From Streptomyces roseifaciens (GTDB lineage Bacteria; Actinomycetota; Actinomycetes; Streptomycetales; Streptomycetaceae): 64,000 nt of DNA. The notes beneath the pieces are model-generated. The model was not told the origin of the DNA. It was given only the letters and a program-made list of their open reading frames with translations, and searched no databases. How positions within the stretch are numbered: the first letter of the stretch is position 1; each line of letters starts with the position of its first letter. Position numbers and translations under genes: made by a program. Shown one piece after another: positions 44,347-53,170 of this stretch. The stretch lies in NCBI RefSeq assembly GCF_001445655.1, contig NZ_LNBE01000004.1, positions 3,126,218 through 3,190,217 on the forward strand, in the 5' to 3' direction.

Positions 44347-46014
44347 ATGAGACAGCTGATGCCACGCACCAAGAGGCAGCCGATGCCGCGTACGACGACA
44401 GTGCTCAACGCCGCCCTGGCGGCGGCCCTCGTCACGGCTGCGGCAGCCGCGCCCGGGGCCGCGCCCGCACCCATGCTCACGCCGGCGGACGCGTCCGCCC
44501 CGGTCCCTTCAACCGCCCCTGCGCTCCACGCCCCGGTGACGTCGTCCGCCGCCGTGAACCTGGACGGCAGCGGCGAGTGCACCACCTACCCCGCCAAGAC
44601 CATCAAGGGCACCCCTTGGTCGCTCCAACGGATCCTCCTCGACCGGCTCTGGCAGGACACCAAGGGCCGGGACAGCGCGGGCCGGCCGGTCCGCGTCGCC
44701 GTCATCGACTCGGGCGTCGACGTCCGGAACCCGCAGCTCAAGGGCGCCGTCGACGTCGAGAGCGGCGCCGACCTGCTCACGGGCATGGCGGAAGCGGCAG
44801 CGGAGGCGGCGGCCAAGGGCGGGACGGGCGTGAGGGCGAACACGAAGGACGCGCCCCGTGCACCCGGCCCCGCGCCGTCGCCCGGCCCGTCCGACGCGGG
44901 GAAGGACGGCAAGGCGGACGGGGACCGCAAGAAGGCCGGGGACAAGAGCACGCCGAAGGCCGGAACGCCGTCCGGATTCCCGTCCGGGGAGAAGAAGGGC
45001 GACCCCGGGAAGCCGGAGAGGTCCGCGGAGCCGAGCCCGTCGAAGAGCCCGGAGAAGAGCCCCGACAAGCCGCCGGAGGGGAAGCCGGAGAAGGAGCCGG
45101 AGAAGCCGAAACCCGATCCCACCCTCGACCTGGTGGGACACGGCACCAAGGTCGCCGGCATCATCGCGGCCCGCCCGTCCCCCGGCAGCGGGTTCGTCGG
45201 CATCGCACCCGAGTCGGTCATCATCCCGATCCGCCAGAACGACGAGAAGGGCACGGGCACGTCCCGGACCCTGGCGCAGGGCATCGGCCTGGCCGTCGCT
45301 GCGGGAGCGCGCGTCATCAACATCTCCCAGGACACGACGAAGGCCCTGGAGCACGACTCCGACCTCGAACGGGCCGTGAAGGAAGCGCTGGAGAAGGACG
45401 TCGTCGTCGTGGCCTCGGCGGGCAACGACGGCCTCGGCGGCGACGTCAAGGAGACCTACCCCGCCGCGTACAAGGGCGTCCTCGCCGTCGGCGCCTCCGA
45501 CCGCAACAACGAGCGTGCCTCCTTCTCGCAGCCCGGCGAGTTCGTCGGCGTCGCCGCGCCCGGCGTCGAGATGGTCTCCACCGTCCCGCTGGGCGGCCAG
45601 TGCGTCGACAACGGCACCAGCTTCTCCGCCCCCTACGTGGCCGGGGTCGCCGCCCTCATCCGCGCCAAGCACCCCGACTGGAAGCAGCACCAGGTCGTCG
45701 CCCAGATCGAGCAGACCGCGGAGCGCGCCACCAAGGGCCACGACCCCTACATCGGCTGGGGGGTCGTCGACCCGGTCCGCGCCCTCACGGACGACGCGCA
45801 CCCCGTCGACCGCGTCACCCCGGCCGGGCCCGAGGCCCGCAGCGTCCGGGCCCCCTCCGTGGCCCCCCTGGCCGTGGGCGAGTCGCCGCAGCAGCGGAAG
45901 GAACGGCTCGCGACGTACGCGCTCGGCGGCGCGGCCGTGCTCGTGGCCACGATCGCCGGGGTGGCCGTCGTGGGGCGGGAACACCGCCGGCGCCGGTCGC
46001 TGCGCGGCCTGTGA
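44347..46014 (+). CDS. mycP: Mycosin (MycP), subtilisin-like protease of the ESX system
   Basis: A 555-residue membrane-anchored subtilase. A signal-peptide region (AALAAALVTAAAAAPG) leads to the catalytic domain: Asp121 (VIDSGVD), His265 (VGHGTKVAGI), oxyanion Asn360 (SAGND) and Ser425 (NGTSFSAPYVAG). A single helix near the end (GGAAVLVATIAGVAVV) is followed by a basic tail REHRRRR. A large Pro/Lys/Ser-rich insertion (residues 147-258) sits between the Asp and His motifs; ESX mycosins have an insertion here, but this one is long and fully low-complexity. It should cap the EccBCDE complex on the outside and possibly cut a component. It lies directly after eccB. Confidence 0.92.
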   Translation: MRQLMPRTKRQPMPRTTTVLNAALAAALVTAAAAAPGAAPAPMLTPADASAPVPSTAPALHAPVTSSAAVNLDGSGECTTYPAKTIKGTPWSLQRILLDRLWQDTKGRDSAGRPVRVAVIDSGVDVRNPQLKGAVDVESGADLLTGMAEAAAEAAAKGGTGVRANTKDAPRAPGPAPSPGPSDAGKDGKADGDRKKAGDKSTPKAGTPSGFPSGEKKGDPGKPERSAEPSPSKSPEKSPDKPPEGKPEKEPEKPKPDPTLDLVGHGTKVAGIIAARPSPGSGFVGIAPESVIIPIRQNDEKGTGTSRTLAQGIGLAVAAGARVINISQDTTKALEHDSDLERAVKEALEKDVVVVASAGNDGLGGDVKETYPAAYKGVLAVGASDRNNERASFSQPGEFVGVAAPGVEMVSTVPLGGQCVDNGTSFSAPYVAGVAALIRAKHPDWKQHQVVAQIEQTAERATKGHDPYIGWGVVDPVRALTDDAHPVDRVTPAGPEARSVRAPSVAPLAVGESPQQRKERLATYALGGAAVLVATIAGVAVVGREHRRRRSLRGL

Positions 46015-46044
46015 GCGCATCAAAGTGCCCGAGTGTGTGCCTAG

Positions 46045-46073
46045 TTGGGGCGTGCACTCAGAGTGGTTAGAGT
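46045..46073 (+). promoter_or_regulatory. Putative sigma-70-type promoter for esxBA
   Basis: TTGGGG (46045-46050) and TAGAGT (46068-46073) are separated by 17 bp, about 60 bp upstream of the esxB start, within the 118-bp gap after mycP. This would allow high-level esxBA expression independent of eccB-mycP. Assignment is by sequence only. Confidence 0.45.
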
Positions 46074-46132
46074 GACATTCGGCGCCTTTCGCGGGCGTGG
46101 CAGACAACGGCACTCGGGGGGAAAGGCGGAAC

Positions 46133-46531
46133 ATGTCGGAGAACGGCAGGCAGAAGGTCAGTGACGAGGCGTTCAAGACCTTCACGGACGCCATCGACAA
46201 GACCAGTTCACACTTCTCGGCGAACCTTCGTCAGCTGGCGAACGTCATCGCCACCCTGGACGGCGGATCCTCGTGGAAGGGCGAGGCGCACAGGGCCTTC
46301 CGCAAGGCGCAGAGCGACCTCAACGACGACCACGACCGGGTGCGCCGCATGATCGACCGCGTGCGTGAGGCCGTCGTCCTGACGCACCGCGCCTCCGGCG
46401 CGACCGACGCGGAGATCGCCGCCCAGATGAAGGGCGTCGACATCGGTGGCGGAGGCGCCGCACCCGCCTCCTCCTCCGCGTCCGCCGCCGGAGCCCACGG
46501 GGCGCCCTCCAGCGGGATCGACAACTACTGA
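46133..46531 (+). CDS. esxB: WXG100 family ESX substrate EsxB
   Basis: A 132-residue WXG100 protein: two helices around W48-K-G50 (SSWKGEA), with helix 1 FTDAIDKTSSHFSANLRQLA and helix 2 HRAFRKAQSDLNDDHDRVRR. The C-terminal 35 residues form a flexible Gly/Ala/Ser tail ending in SSGIDNY. It should pair with EsxA and be secreted by the ESX complex. ATG 46133 follows GGGGGGAAAGGCGGA. No classical YxxxD/E secretion motif is visible near its C-terminus (only one Tyr, the last residue). In S. coelicolor the EsxA/EsxB pair has been linked to sporulation. Confidence 0.9.
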   Translation: MSENGRQKVSDEAFKTFTDAIDKTSSHFSANLRQLANVIATLDGGSSWKGEAHRAFRKAQSDLNDDHDRVRRMIDRVREAVVLTHRASGATDAEIAAQMKGVDIGGGGAAPASSSASAAGAHGAPSSGIDNY

Positions 46532-46615
46532 TCCGGCCGGGCACTCGTGCCCGCCACATCATTTCGGCACATTCCGGCTTTCGGCTTCGAACAGCACCAC
46601 AGAGGGTGGGGACAC

Positions 46616-46924
46616 ATGGCAGATCAGGGTGGAGAGCTCGTAGTCAACTACAGCTCCCTTCAGACCACGGCCGCCGACATCAAGAAGGCCGCGGGCGTGA
46701 TCGAGCGCGAGCTGGAGGTCATGCGCAGCGCCGTGAACAAGGTCGCGGCCGGCTGGGAGGGCGAGGCCCACCAGATGATGCTGCAGGTGGACGCGGAGTT
46801 CCGGCGGCGGAGCGCGCACATCCAGGAGACGCTCAAGCAGGTCGCGGACCTGGTCCTGAAGGGCGGCGAGCACTTCCACGCGACGGACAAGAAGGCGTCG
46901 CAGCTGTTCGACATCAGTTACTGA
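46616..46924 (+). CDS. esxA: WXG100 family ESX substrate EsxA
   Basis: A 102-residue WXG100 protein. The helix-turn-helix hairpin centres on W47-E-G49 (AAGWEGEAHQMM), with helix 1 DIKKAAGVIERELEVMRSAV and helix 2 HIQETLKQVADLVLKGG. ATG 46616 is chosen because the family starts here; a GGGTGGGGAC ribosome site lies upstream. It pairs with EsxB encoded 84 bp upstream. It also lacks a YxxxD/E motif in the tail (KKASQLFDISY). A strong terminator follows. Confidence 0.92.
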   Translation: MADQGGELVVNYSSLQTTAADIKKAAGVIERELEVMRSAVNKVAAGWEGEAHQMMLQVDAEFRRRSAHIQETLKQVADLVLKGGEHFHATDKKASQLFDISY

Positions 46925-46984
46925 TCCGCGTCCGTTGAACCGCGTCTGCTGATTGGCCTCTGCTGATCCGCTTCACCGTGCTCC

Positions 46985-47019
46985 GGGGGCGGCCGGCCGG
47001 GAATCCGGCGGCCGCCCCC
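46985..47019 (+). terminator. Terminator after esxA
   Basis: A G+C-rich stem of about 15 bp (GGGGGCGGCC arm at 46985, matching GGCCGCCCCC ending at 47019) with one bulge and a GAAT loop, 60 bp after the esxA stop. Confidence 0.7.
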
Positions 47020-47082
47020 AGGCGCGTGCTCCCGGCTCACCAGCCCGTCGGCACTGGCCCACCGGTTCACCGGCCCGCCGGC

Positions 47083-47313
47083 CTACTTCAGGTCGAATTC
47101 GCCGTCACGCGCACCCAGCACGAAGGCCCGCCACTCGGCCGGGGTGTAGCGCAGCACGGTGCCGTGGTCGGTCGAGGACCGCATGGCCACGGCGCCGTCG
47201 GAGAAGTAGGCGATCTCGACGCGTTCCTCGTCATCCTTGGCCTCGGGCGCACTCAGCCATTCGAGACCGGAGATGTCGCGTGCGTACAGCTCGTCCTTCT
47301 CGCGTTCGTCCAT
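47083..47313 (-). CDS. DUF397 domain protein
   Basis: A 76-residue DUF397 protein from ATG 47313. The family core is visible: FSDGAVAMRSSTDHGTVLRY followed by TPAEWRAFVLGARDGEFDL. DUF397 proteins are small actinobacterial partners, often encoded beside an XRE-type regulator, and several such pairs affect development; here there is no XRE gene in the window. It is isolated between esxA (convergent) and eccC (same strand, upstream), where S. coelicolor, from memory, has several extra genes. It may regulate the ESX locus, but this is inferred from position. Confidence 0.8.
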   Translation of the reverse strand: MDEREKDELYARDISGLEWLSAPEAKDDEERVEIAYFSDGAVAMRSSTDHGTVLRYTPAEWRAFVLGARDGEFDLK

Positions 47314-47378
47314 GGGACAAGGGCCGCCTTTCGGGTGCGCAATTCCGCGGGATCGCTGTGGCATGAGGCCAGTTGACG

Positions 47379-47407
47379 CCTGCAGGGACGACAACTCCTG
47401 CAGGGAC
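47379..47407. repeat. Direct repeat CCTGCAGGGAC upstream of DUF397 gene
   Basis: Two exact copies (47379-47389 and 47397-47407), 18 bp apart, each containing the palindrome CCTGCAGG. They lie about 65 bp upstream of the DUF397 start on the minus strand and 140 bp past the eccC stop. They are a candidate binding site for an unidentified regulator. Nothing else is visible in this 231-bp gap. Confidence 0.4.
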
Positions 47408-47544
47408 AGCATTTGCGAGCAGCGTACTCCGGATGGATCCGCGGCAGAGGAGATTCGCAAAGCGCTCGTACGGAAGGCCGGCCGTGTGGAGAATGCAGCC
47501 CCTGGCGGGTGCCGACCGGGGGCTTCCTCCGCCGCCCCGTGCCC

Positions 47545-50500
47545 TCACGTCTCCTCCGGCACCCACCCCACCTGCACCAGCGACACGCCCCTCTTCCGGG
47601 ACACGAAGTACCCGCGCCCCGGCGGCATCCCCTGCGGCCGCACGCTGCCGAGCAGGTCGCCCTCTCCGGGGTCGCCGGACAGGAGGACGCCCTGGGCGCC
47701 CAGCTCCTTCACGCGCTGCATGAAGGGCTCGTACATCGACCGGGACGCGCCGGCCGAGCTGCGCGCGATGATGAAGCGCACCCCCACGTCGCGCGCGAAG
47801 GGGAGGTTCTCGGTCAGGACGGACAGCGGATTGCCGCTGCCGGTGGAGACGAGCTCGTAGTCGTCGACGATGACGAAGAAGCGCGGGCCGGACCACCAGC
47901 TGCGCTCGCGCAGCTGCTGCGGCGTGATGTCGGGCTGCGGGGCGCGCCGCTCCATGAGGCGGTTGAGGGCCTCTGCGTGCACCGTCAGGGCCGAGGCGGT
48001 CGGCGCGTACTCCAGCAGGTGCGTGCCGGGGACGGTGTCGAGGAGCGTACGGCGGTAGTCGCCGACCACGATCTTCGCCTCGTCCGGGCCGTACCGCTCG
48101 GTGATCTGCCGGGCCAGGAGGCGCAGCAGGGCCGTCTTGCCGGACTCGCTCTCGCCGAAGACGAGGAAGAACGGGTCCGTCTCGAAGTCGGCGAAGACCG
48201 GTTCGAGGCCGGCCTCGTCGATGCCGAAGGCCACGCCGTGCTGCGGGAACTCGAAGCCCTTGGGCAGGTCGTCGGCGCGCAGCCGGCGCGGCAGGAGCCG
48301 CACGCCGGGCGCGCCGGGGCCGCCCCATGCCTCGCTGACGGCGCGGACCATGGCGGCGGTGCCGTCCGTGAGGGTCTCGGGGTCGCTGCCGGAGTCGATG
48401 CGCGGCAGCGAGGCCATGAAGTGGAGCTTCTCGGGGAGCTGGCCGCGGCCCGGCATCCCGGCGGGGACGTTCGCGGCGACCTTGCGGTCGAAGTCCGAGT
48501 CCATGGTGTCGCCGAGGCGGAGCTCCAGCCGGTTGAGGAGCTGGTCCTTGAGGGAGGCGCGCACCTCCATGGTGCGGGAGGCCGTCACCACGACGTGGAC
48601 GCCGTAGCCCAGGCCGCGCGCCGCGATGTCGGCGACGACCCCCTCCAGCATCTCGTACTCCTGCCGGAAGCCGGCCCACCCGTCGACGATCAGGAAGACG
48701 TCGCCCCACGGCTGGTCCGTGATCTCGCCCGTCGCCCGCAGCCGCCGGTAGGTGCCGATGGAGTCGATCGCGTGCGCCCGGAAGTACTCCTCGCGGCGGG
48801 CCAGGATGCCCGACACCTCGGCGACCGTACGGCGTACGCGCTCGGGGTCGAGCCGGGACGCCACTCCGCCCACGTGCGGCAGGCCGTCGACCGCGCTCAT
48901 GCCGCCGCCGCCGAAGTCCAGCCCGTAGAACTGCACCTCGGTCGGCGTGTGCGTCAGCGCGAAGGCCGACACCAGGGTGCGCAGCAGCGTCGACTTGCCG
49001 GACTGCGGGCCGCCGACGACCAGCATGTTGCCCGCCGCGCCGGAGAAGTCGCGGTAGAGGACGTCGCGCCGCTGCTCGAAGGGCTTGTCGACCAGGCCGA
49101 TCGGGACGCTGAGCCGGCCGGGGCGCGGATGCCCGGGCGCCGTGAGGCCGCGGCCCGGCACGGCCGAGAGCGGCGGCAGGAGCTCGTCGAGGGCCGCGGA
49201 CCGGTCCAGGGGCGGCAGCCACACCTGGTGGGCCGGCGGGCCCTGGCCCTCGAGCCGGCGCACGATCACGTCGAGGACCGTGTCGGCCAGCGCGTCGTCT
49301 CCCGGGCCGGGCGCGGCCGGAGACACGGGTGCCGGGGCGGTGTACGTGACGGGGACGGGCCCGGCGGTGAACAGGACCGGCCGGCGGTCGATCGGCAGCT
49401 GCCCCGTGCCGGGCCCCGTGCCCGGGGCCGCCCGGTAGTCGCCCGAGACGTACGCGGCCTTGAAGCGCGTCATCTCGTCCGTGCCGAACTTCAGGTAGCC
49501 GGAGCCCGGCACCGAGGGCAGGTGGTACGCGTCCGGCACCCCGAGCGCCGTACGGGACTCCGCCGCGGAGAACGTGCGCAGGCCGATCCGGTACGACAGG
49601 TACGTCTCCAGGCCGCGCAGCCGGCCCTCCTCCAGGCGCTGCGAGGCGAGCAGCAGGTGCACGCCCAGGGAGCGGCCGATGCGGCCGATCTGGATGAACA
49701 TGTCGATGAAGTCGGGCTTCGCCGTCAACAGCTCGCTGAACTCGTCGATCACCAGGACGAGTGAAGCCAGCGGCTCCAGCGCGGCACCGGCCGCCCGGGC
49801 CTTCTCGTAGTCGTGGATGTTGGCGTAGTTGCCCGCCGCCTTCAGCAGCTCCTGCCTGCGCTGCAGTTCGCCGGTGATCGAGTCGCGCATGCGGTCGACC
49901 AGCGTCAGGTCGTCGGCGAGGTTGGTGATGACGGCCGCGACGTGCGGCATCTGCGACATGCCCGCGAAGGTCGCGCCGCCCTTGAAGTCGGCGAGGACGA
50001 AGTTCAGCGTCTCGGAGCTGTGCGTGACCGCGAGCCCCAGGACCAGCGTGCGCAGCAGCTCGGACTTGCCGGAGCCCGTCGCGCCGACGCACAGCCCGTG
50101 CGGCCCCATGCCGTCCTGCGCAGCCTCCTTGAGGTCCAGCATCACCGGGACGCCGCCCTCGCTGACGCCGATCGGCACGCGTAGCCGCTCCGCCGCCGAC
50201 CGCGGCCGCCACGTGCGCGCCACGTCCACCGAGCCCGCGTCGCCCAGCCCCAGCAGGTCGGTGAAGTCCAGGTTCGCCAGCAGTGGCTCGTCGCCGTCGT
50301 CGCCCGTGCCCAGGCGCAGCGGCGCCAGCTGCCGCGCGAGCGCCTCGGCGGCCTCCAGGGCGAGGGTGTCCGGCACCCCCTCGTAGACCGCGACCTGCGA
50401 CTCCAGCCGCAGCGAGCCCGGCCGCACCACGGCCGACAGCCCGCCGCGCGGCTCGCCCAGCTCTCCCGTCACCACCTCGACGACGGTCACGCCCTGCAGC

Positions 50501-51501
50501 CCCTCGGGCGCCGCGAACACCGAGTCCGCCGGCACCGCGGCACCGTCCAGCACGACCACGACGTGCGGCTGGTCCAGCAGCGGCCGGCCGTCCCGGCTGA
50601 ACCGCGTACGCCCCTCCAGGCGCGGCCGCAGCAGCTCCTCCAGCTCCGTCAGGTCGTCGCCGATCAGGCGCCGCGCGCCCGCCCCGTCCACGGCTCCCGG
50701 CACCTGTACGTGCGGCAGCCACTTCGTCCACTCCCAGGACGGCGCCGCGCCCCGTGCCGCGACCACGGCCACGACGAGGTCGTCCGGCGAGTGCAGCGTC
50801 ACCAGCTGGGCCACCAGCGCCCGCGCCGTGCCGTGCACGGTCTCCGGGTCGCCCGACAGCGTCAGGTGGTAGAAGGCGCGCAACGACAGCGCCACCGGCA
50901 TGCCGTCCAGCGAGCCGTGCGTCGCCAGGAACTGCTGCATGGCGCCCGTCGCCAGCGGCTCCAGCTCGTCTATCGGAGCCGTCTCCGGCGCCTCCAGCGG
51001 CGTCGCGAGCTGCTGCGTGCCCAGTCCGATGCGGACCTGTGCGAAGTCCTCGTCGCTCGCGCGCCGCTCCCACAGGCGCGTGCCCTCGGCCACCACCGAC
51101 CACAGCTGGTCGGGGGAGGGGTGCAGGTAGAACTGCGCGTCGCGCTGCGCCCTGGCGGTGCGCTGCACGGTGCGCCGCGTCTGCGCGAGGTACTTGAGGT
51201 AGTCGCGGCGCATGTCCGCGGTCCGCCCCTGCGTGCCCTGACGGTGCCGCACGATCATCGCGACGGTCATGCCGAGCGTCGAACACATCATCAGGACGCC
51301 CATGATCTTCATCATCGGGGCGGCGCCCGGCATGAAGAAGTACACCATCGACGAGGCCATGCCGAGCGTCGGCAGGAGCTGCATCAGCAGCCCCTCCTGA
51401 CGGTCCCTCGGCAGCTCCGGGGGTGCCTCCAGCCGGACCGCCTCGCCGGGCACCTCCGGCGGCAGGGCCCTCGGCGGACGACTGACCACGATCTGGCTCA
51501 C
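47545..51501 (-). CDS. eccC: Type VII secretion ATPase EccC (single-chain)
   Basis: A 1318-residue FtsK/SpoIIIE-type motor of the ESX system. Two helices near residues 40-85 (LGMASSMVYFFM, IMGVLMMCSTLGMTVAMIV) anchor it, then three ATPase domains: Walker A GATGSGKSE (about 472), GGPQSGKST (about 829) and GESESGKTA (about 1117). Domain 1 has the intact VLVIDEFSELL Walker B; domains 2 and 3 show LIVDGWAGF and VIVDDYELV. EccCa and EccCb are fused here, as in ESX-2 to -5 and Streptomyces. The start is GTG 51501 (GAGGCATCCG upstream); a TTG at 51513 in frame abuts the GGAGGGG and is less likely. Confidence 0.94.
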   Translation of the reverse strand: MSQIVVSRPPRALPPEVPGEAVRLEAPPELPRDRQEGLLMQLLPTLGMASSMVYFFMPGAAPMMKIMGVLMMCSTLGMTVAMIVRHRQGTQGRTADMRRDYLKYLAQTRRTVQRTARAQRDAQFYLHPSPDQLWSVVAEGTRLWERRASDEDFAQVRIGLGTQQLATPLEAPETAPIDELEPLATGAMQQFLATHGSLDGMPVALSLRAFYHLTLSGDPETVHGTARALVAQLVTLHSPDDLVVAVVAARGAAPSWEWTKWLPHVQVPGAVDGAGARRLIGDDLTELEELLRPRLEGRTRFSRDGRPLLDQPHVVVVLDGAAVPADSVFAAPEGLQGVTVVEVVTGELGEPRGGLSAVVRPGSLRLESQVAVYEGVPDTLALEAAEALARQLAPLRLGTGDDGDEPLLANLDFTDLLGLGDAGSVDVARTWRPRSAAERLRVPIGVSEGGVPVMLDLKEAAQDGMGPHGLCVGATGSGKSELLRTLVLGLAVTHSSETLNFVLADFKGGATFAGMSQMPHVAAVITNLADDLTLVDRMRDSITGELQRRQELLKAAGNYANIHDYEKARAAGAALEPLASLVLVIDEFSELLTAKPDFIDMFIQIGRIGRSLGVHLLLASQRLEEGRLRGLETYLSYRIGLRTFSAAESRTALGVPDAYHLPSVPGSGYLKFGTDEMTRFKAAYVSGDYRAAPGTGPGTGQLPIDRRPVLFTAGPVPVTYTAPAPVSPAAPGPGDDALADTVLDVIVRRLEGQGPPAHQVWLPPLDRSAALDELLPPLSAVPGRGLTAPGHPRPGRLSVPIGLVDKPFEQRRDVLYRDFSGAAGNMLVVGGPQSGKSTLLRTLVSAFALTHTPTEVQFYGLDFGGGGMSAVDGLPHVGGVASRLDPERVRRTVAEVSGILARREEYFRAHAIDSIGTYRRLRATGEITDQPWGDVFLIVDGWAGFRQEYEMLEGVVADIAARGLGYGVHVVVTASRTMEVRASLKDQLLNRLELRLGDTMDSDFDRKVAANVPAGMPGRGQLPEKLHFMASLPRIDSGSDPETLTDGTAAMVRAVSEAWGGPGAPGVRLLPRRLRADDLPKGFEFPQHGVAFGIDEAGLEPVFADFETDPFFLVFGESESGKTALLRLLARQITERYGPDEAKIVVGDYRRTLLDTVPGTHLLEYAPTASALTVHAEALNRLMERRAPQPDITPQQLRERSWWSGPRFFVIVDDYELVSTGSGNPLSVLTENLPFARDVGVRFIIARSSAGASRSMYEPFMQRVKELGAQGVLLSGDPGEGDLLGSVRPQGMPPGRGYFVSRKRGVSLVQVGWVPEET

Positions 51502-51593
51502 CGGATGCCTCAACCCCTCCGCACGGCAAGGACAGTTCCGCGCGGCGCCTCCCTGTCGCCCGACGGCGCGGGCCCCATGCGCGGAACGGTGAT

Positions 51594-51626
51594 CCTATCG
51601 GCGTACGGGCATACGGCCCCGATAGG
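51594..51626. promoter_or_regulatory. Inverted repeat between divergent eccC and eccD
   Basis: CCTATCGG (51594-51601) and CCGATAGG (51619-51626) are perfect inverted arms with a 17-bp spacer, about 90 bp from each start codon. This is a candidate operator for both genes. Confidence 0.4.
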
Positions 51627-51638
51627 GTGGCCGCACAT

Positions 51639-51698
51639 CCGTGCACAGTGAAGCCGCACAGTCGTGTACGTGAAGCGCACAGTCGTGCACAGTGAAAC
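51639..51698. promoter_or_regulatory. Threefold direct repeat upstream of eccD
   Basis: Three similar units of about 20-22 bp, with consensus CACAGTCGTGCACAGTGAA, occupy roughly 51639-51698, ending 14 bp before the eccD start. The third copy sits in the leader close to the ribosome site, so binding could block translation or transcription start. Regulator unknown. Confidence 0.45.
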
Positions 51699-51712
51699 AA
51701 GGGGCCTGATAG

Positions 51713-53170
51713 GTGAGTACGTCCACTGCGACCGGCTTCTGCAGAGTGACCGTCGTCGCGCCCGACAGCCGGATCGACGTCGCCCTGCCGGACGACATCG
51801 CCGTCGCCGACGTGTACCCGGAGATCCTGCGCCTGACCGGGCAGACCCAGCCGGCCGGCACCCCCACCGGCTACCACCTCGTGCGCCGCGACGGCACCGT
51901 CCTCGACGGCGCCCGCTCGCTCGCCGCCCAGCACGTCCTGGACGGCGACCTGCTCGCGCTGCGCCCCTTCGCCGAGTCGCTGCCGCCCGCCGTGCACGAC
52001 GACGTCAGCGACGCCATCGCCTCCGCCGTCACCCGCGACCACACGCTGTGGAGCGACGGCCTGCTGCGCGCCTGCGGCCTGGCGGGCGGAGCGCTGCTCC
52101 TCGCCCTCATGGGCCTCGCCCTCTGGTTCGCCGACCCCGTCCGGCACGACATGCACGGCCTGCCCGGCGCCGTCGCGGCCGCCGCCGGTGTGCTGCTGAC
52201 GGCCCTCGCGGGCGTACGGGCCCGGGTCTACGCCGACCGCGCCTCCGCCGTCGCCCTCGGCCTCGCCGCCCTTCCGCACGTGATGATCGCGGGCTCCGGC
52301 ATCCTCGGCCCCGGGCCGGGCGAGGGGGCCGGCCGGCTGCAGTTCCTGCTGGGCTGCGCGGCCGTCGTCGTCGCCTCCGCCGTGCTCGTCGCCGCCGTGC
52401 CCACCGGCGACGCCCCCTTCGTCGCCGCCTTCACCGCCGCGGCCACCGGCACCGTGGCCGCCTTCTGCACGATCTTCACCGGGGCCGACCCCTCCGCGGG
52501 CGCCGCCGTCTGCGCCGTCGTCGCCATAGGAGCCGTCGCCTTCCTGCCCGGCCTGTCCGCCCGCGTCGCCCGCCTCCCCGTCGGCTACGCCGCGCCCCGC
52601 TCCGCGGTCACCGGGGACCGTACGGCCTCCCGCGGCGGCCGGGGGCCCGAGCCCGTGGACGCCGCGCTCATCGCCGCCCGGGTCCGCCGCGGCCACGAGC
52701 TGCTGCTCGGCCTCGTCGGCGGCTGCGCGGTCCTCGTCACGGCCTCCACCGCCGTCCTCGCCTTCGCCGCCGACAGCGGCCCCTGGCCCCGTCTCCTCGC
52801 CCTGACCGCCGGTCTCGCGATGCTGCTGCGCGCCCGCCTCTTCCGCTACACCGCCCAGGTCGCCGCCGTCCTCGGTGCGGGCCTCGCCGCCCTCGCCCTG
52901 CTCGTCCTCGGCCTCGCCCTCCAGCCGGCCGCCGCCGCGGGCGCGGGCGGCGGCTCCCTCGACGTCCGTACGCTCTGGCTCGCCGCAGCCGTCACCCTCG
53001 GTGGCGCGCTGCTCACCACCGTGGCGCTGATCGTCCCCGCCCGGGGTCTGTCACCCTTTTGGGGGCGTGTCTCCGATCTCGCCGAGAGCGTCCTCCTCCT
53101 TGCGCTCGTCCCGCTGTGCCTCGCCGTCCTCGATCTGTACTCGGCGGCGCGCAGCCTGTCGGCCGGATAG
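51713..53170 (+). CDS. eccD: Type VII secretion protein EccD (membrane channel)
   Basis: A 485-residue EccD. Residues 1-90 are a ubiquitin-like cytosolic domain (VTVVAPDSRIDVALPDDIAV, GYHLVRRDGTVLDGARSL). The rest is about eleven transmembrane helices (LAGGALLLALMGLALWF, AVAAAAGVLLTALAG, CAAVVVASAVLVAAV and others) that form the dimeric membrane vestibule of the ESX core. GTG 51713 has AAGGGG upstream. A short tandem repeat overlaps its stop region (GCCGGATAG twice, covering the stop). It is divergent from eccC and shares a control region with it. Confidence 0.93.
   Translation: MSTSTATGFCRVTVVAPDSRIDVALPDDIAVADVYPEILRLTGQTQPAGTPTGYHLVRRDGTVLDGARSLAAQHVLDGDLLALRPFAESLPPAVHDDVSDAIASAVTRDHTLWSDGLLRACGLAGGALLLALMGLALWFADPVRHDMHGLPGAVAAAAGVLLTALAGVRARVYADRASAVALGLAALPHVMIAGSGILGPGPGEGAGRLQFLLGCAAVVVASAVLVAAVPTGDAPFVAAFTAAATGTVAAFCTIFTGADPSAGAAVCAVVAIGAVAFLPGLSARVARLPVGYAAPRSAVTGDRTASRGGRGPEPVDAALIAARVRRGHELLLGLVGGCAVLVTASTAVLAFAADSGPWPRLLALTAGLAMLLRARLFRYTAQVAAVLGAGLAALALLVLGLALQPAAAAGAGGGSLDVRTLWLAAAVTLGGALLTTVALIVPARGLSPFWGRVSDLAESVLLLALVPLCLAVLDLYSAARSLSAG

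Noticed and set aside
47231..52696. An 1821-codon open frame overlapping eccC on the same strand
   Set aside because: It is in another frame of eccC, extends into eccD and the DUF397 gene, and has no domain-like sequence. High G+C shadow.
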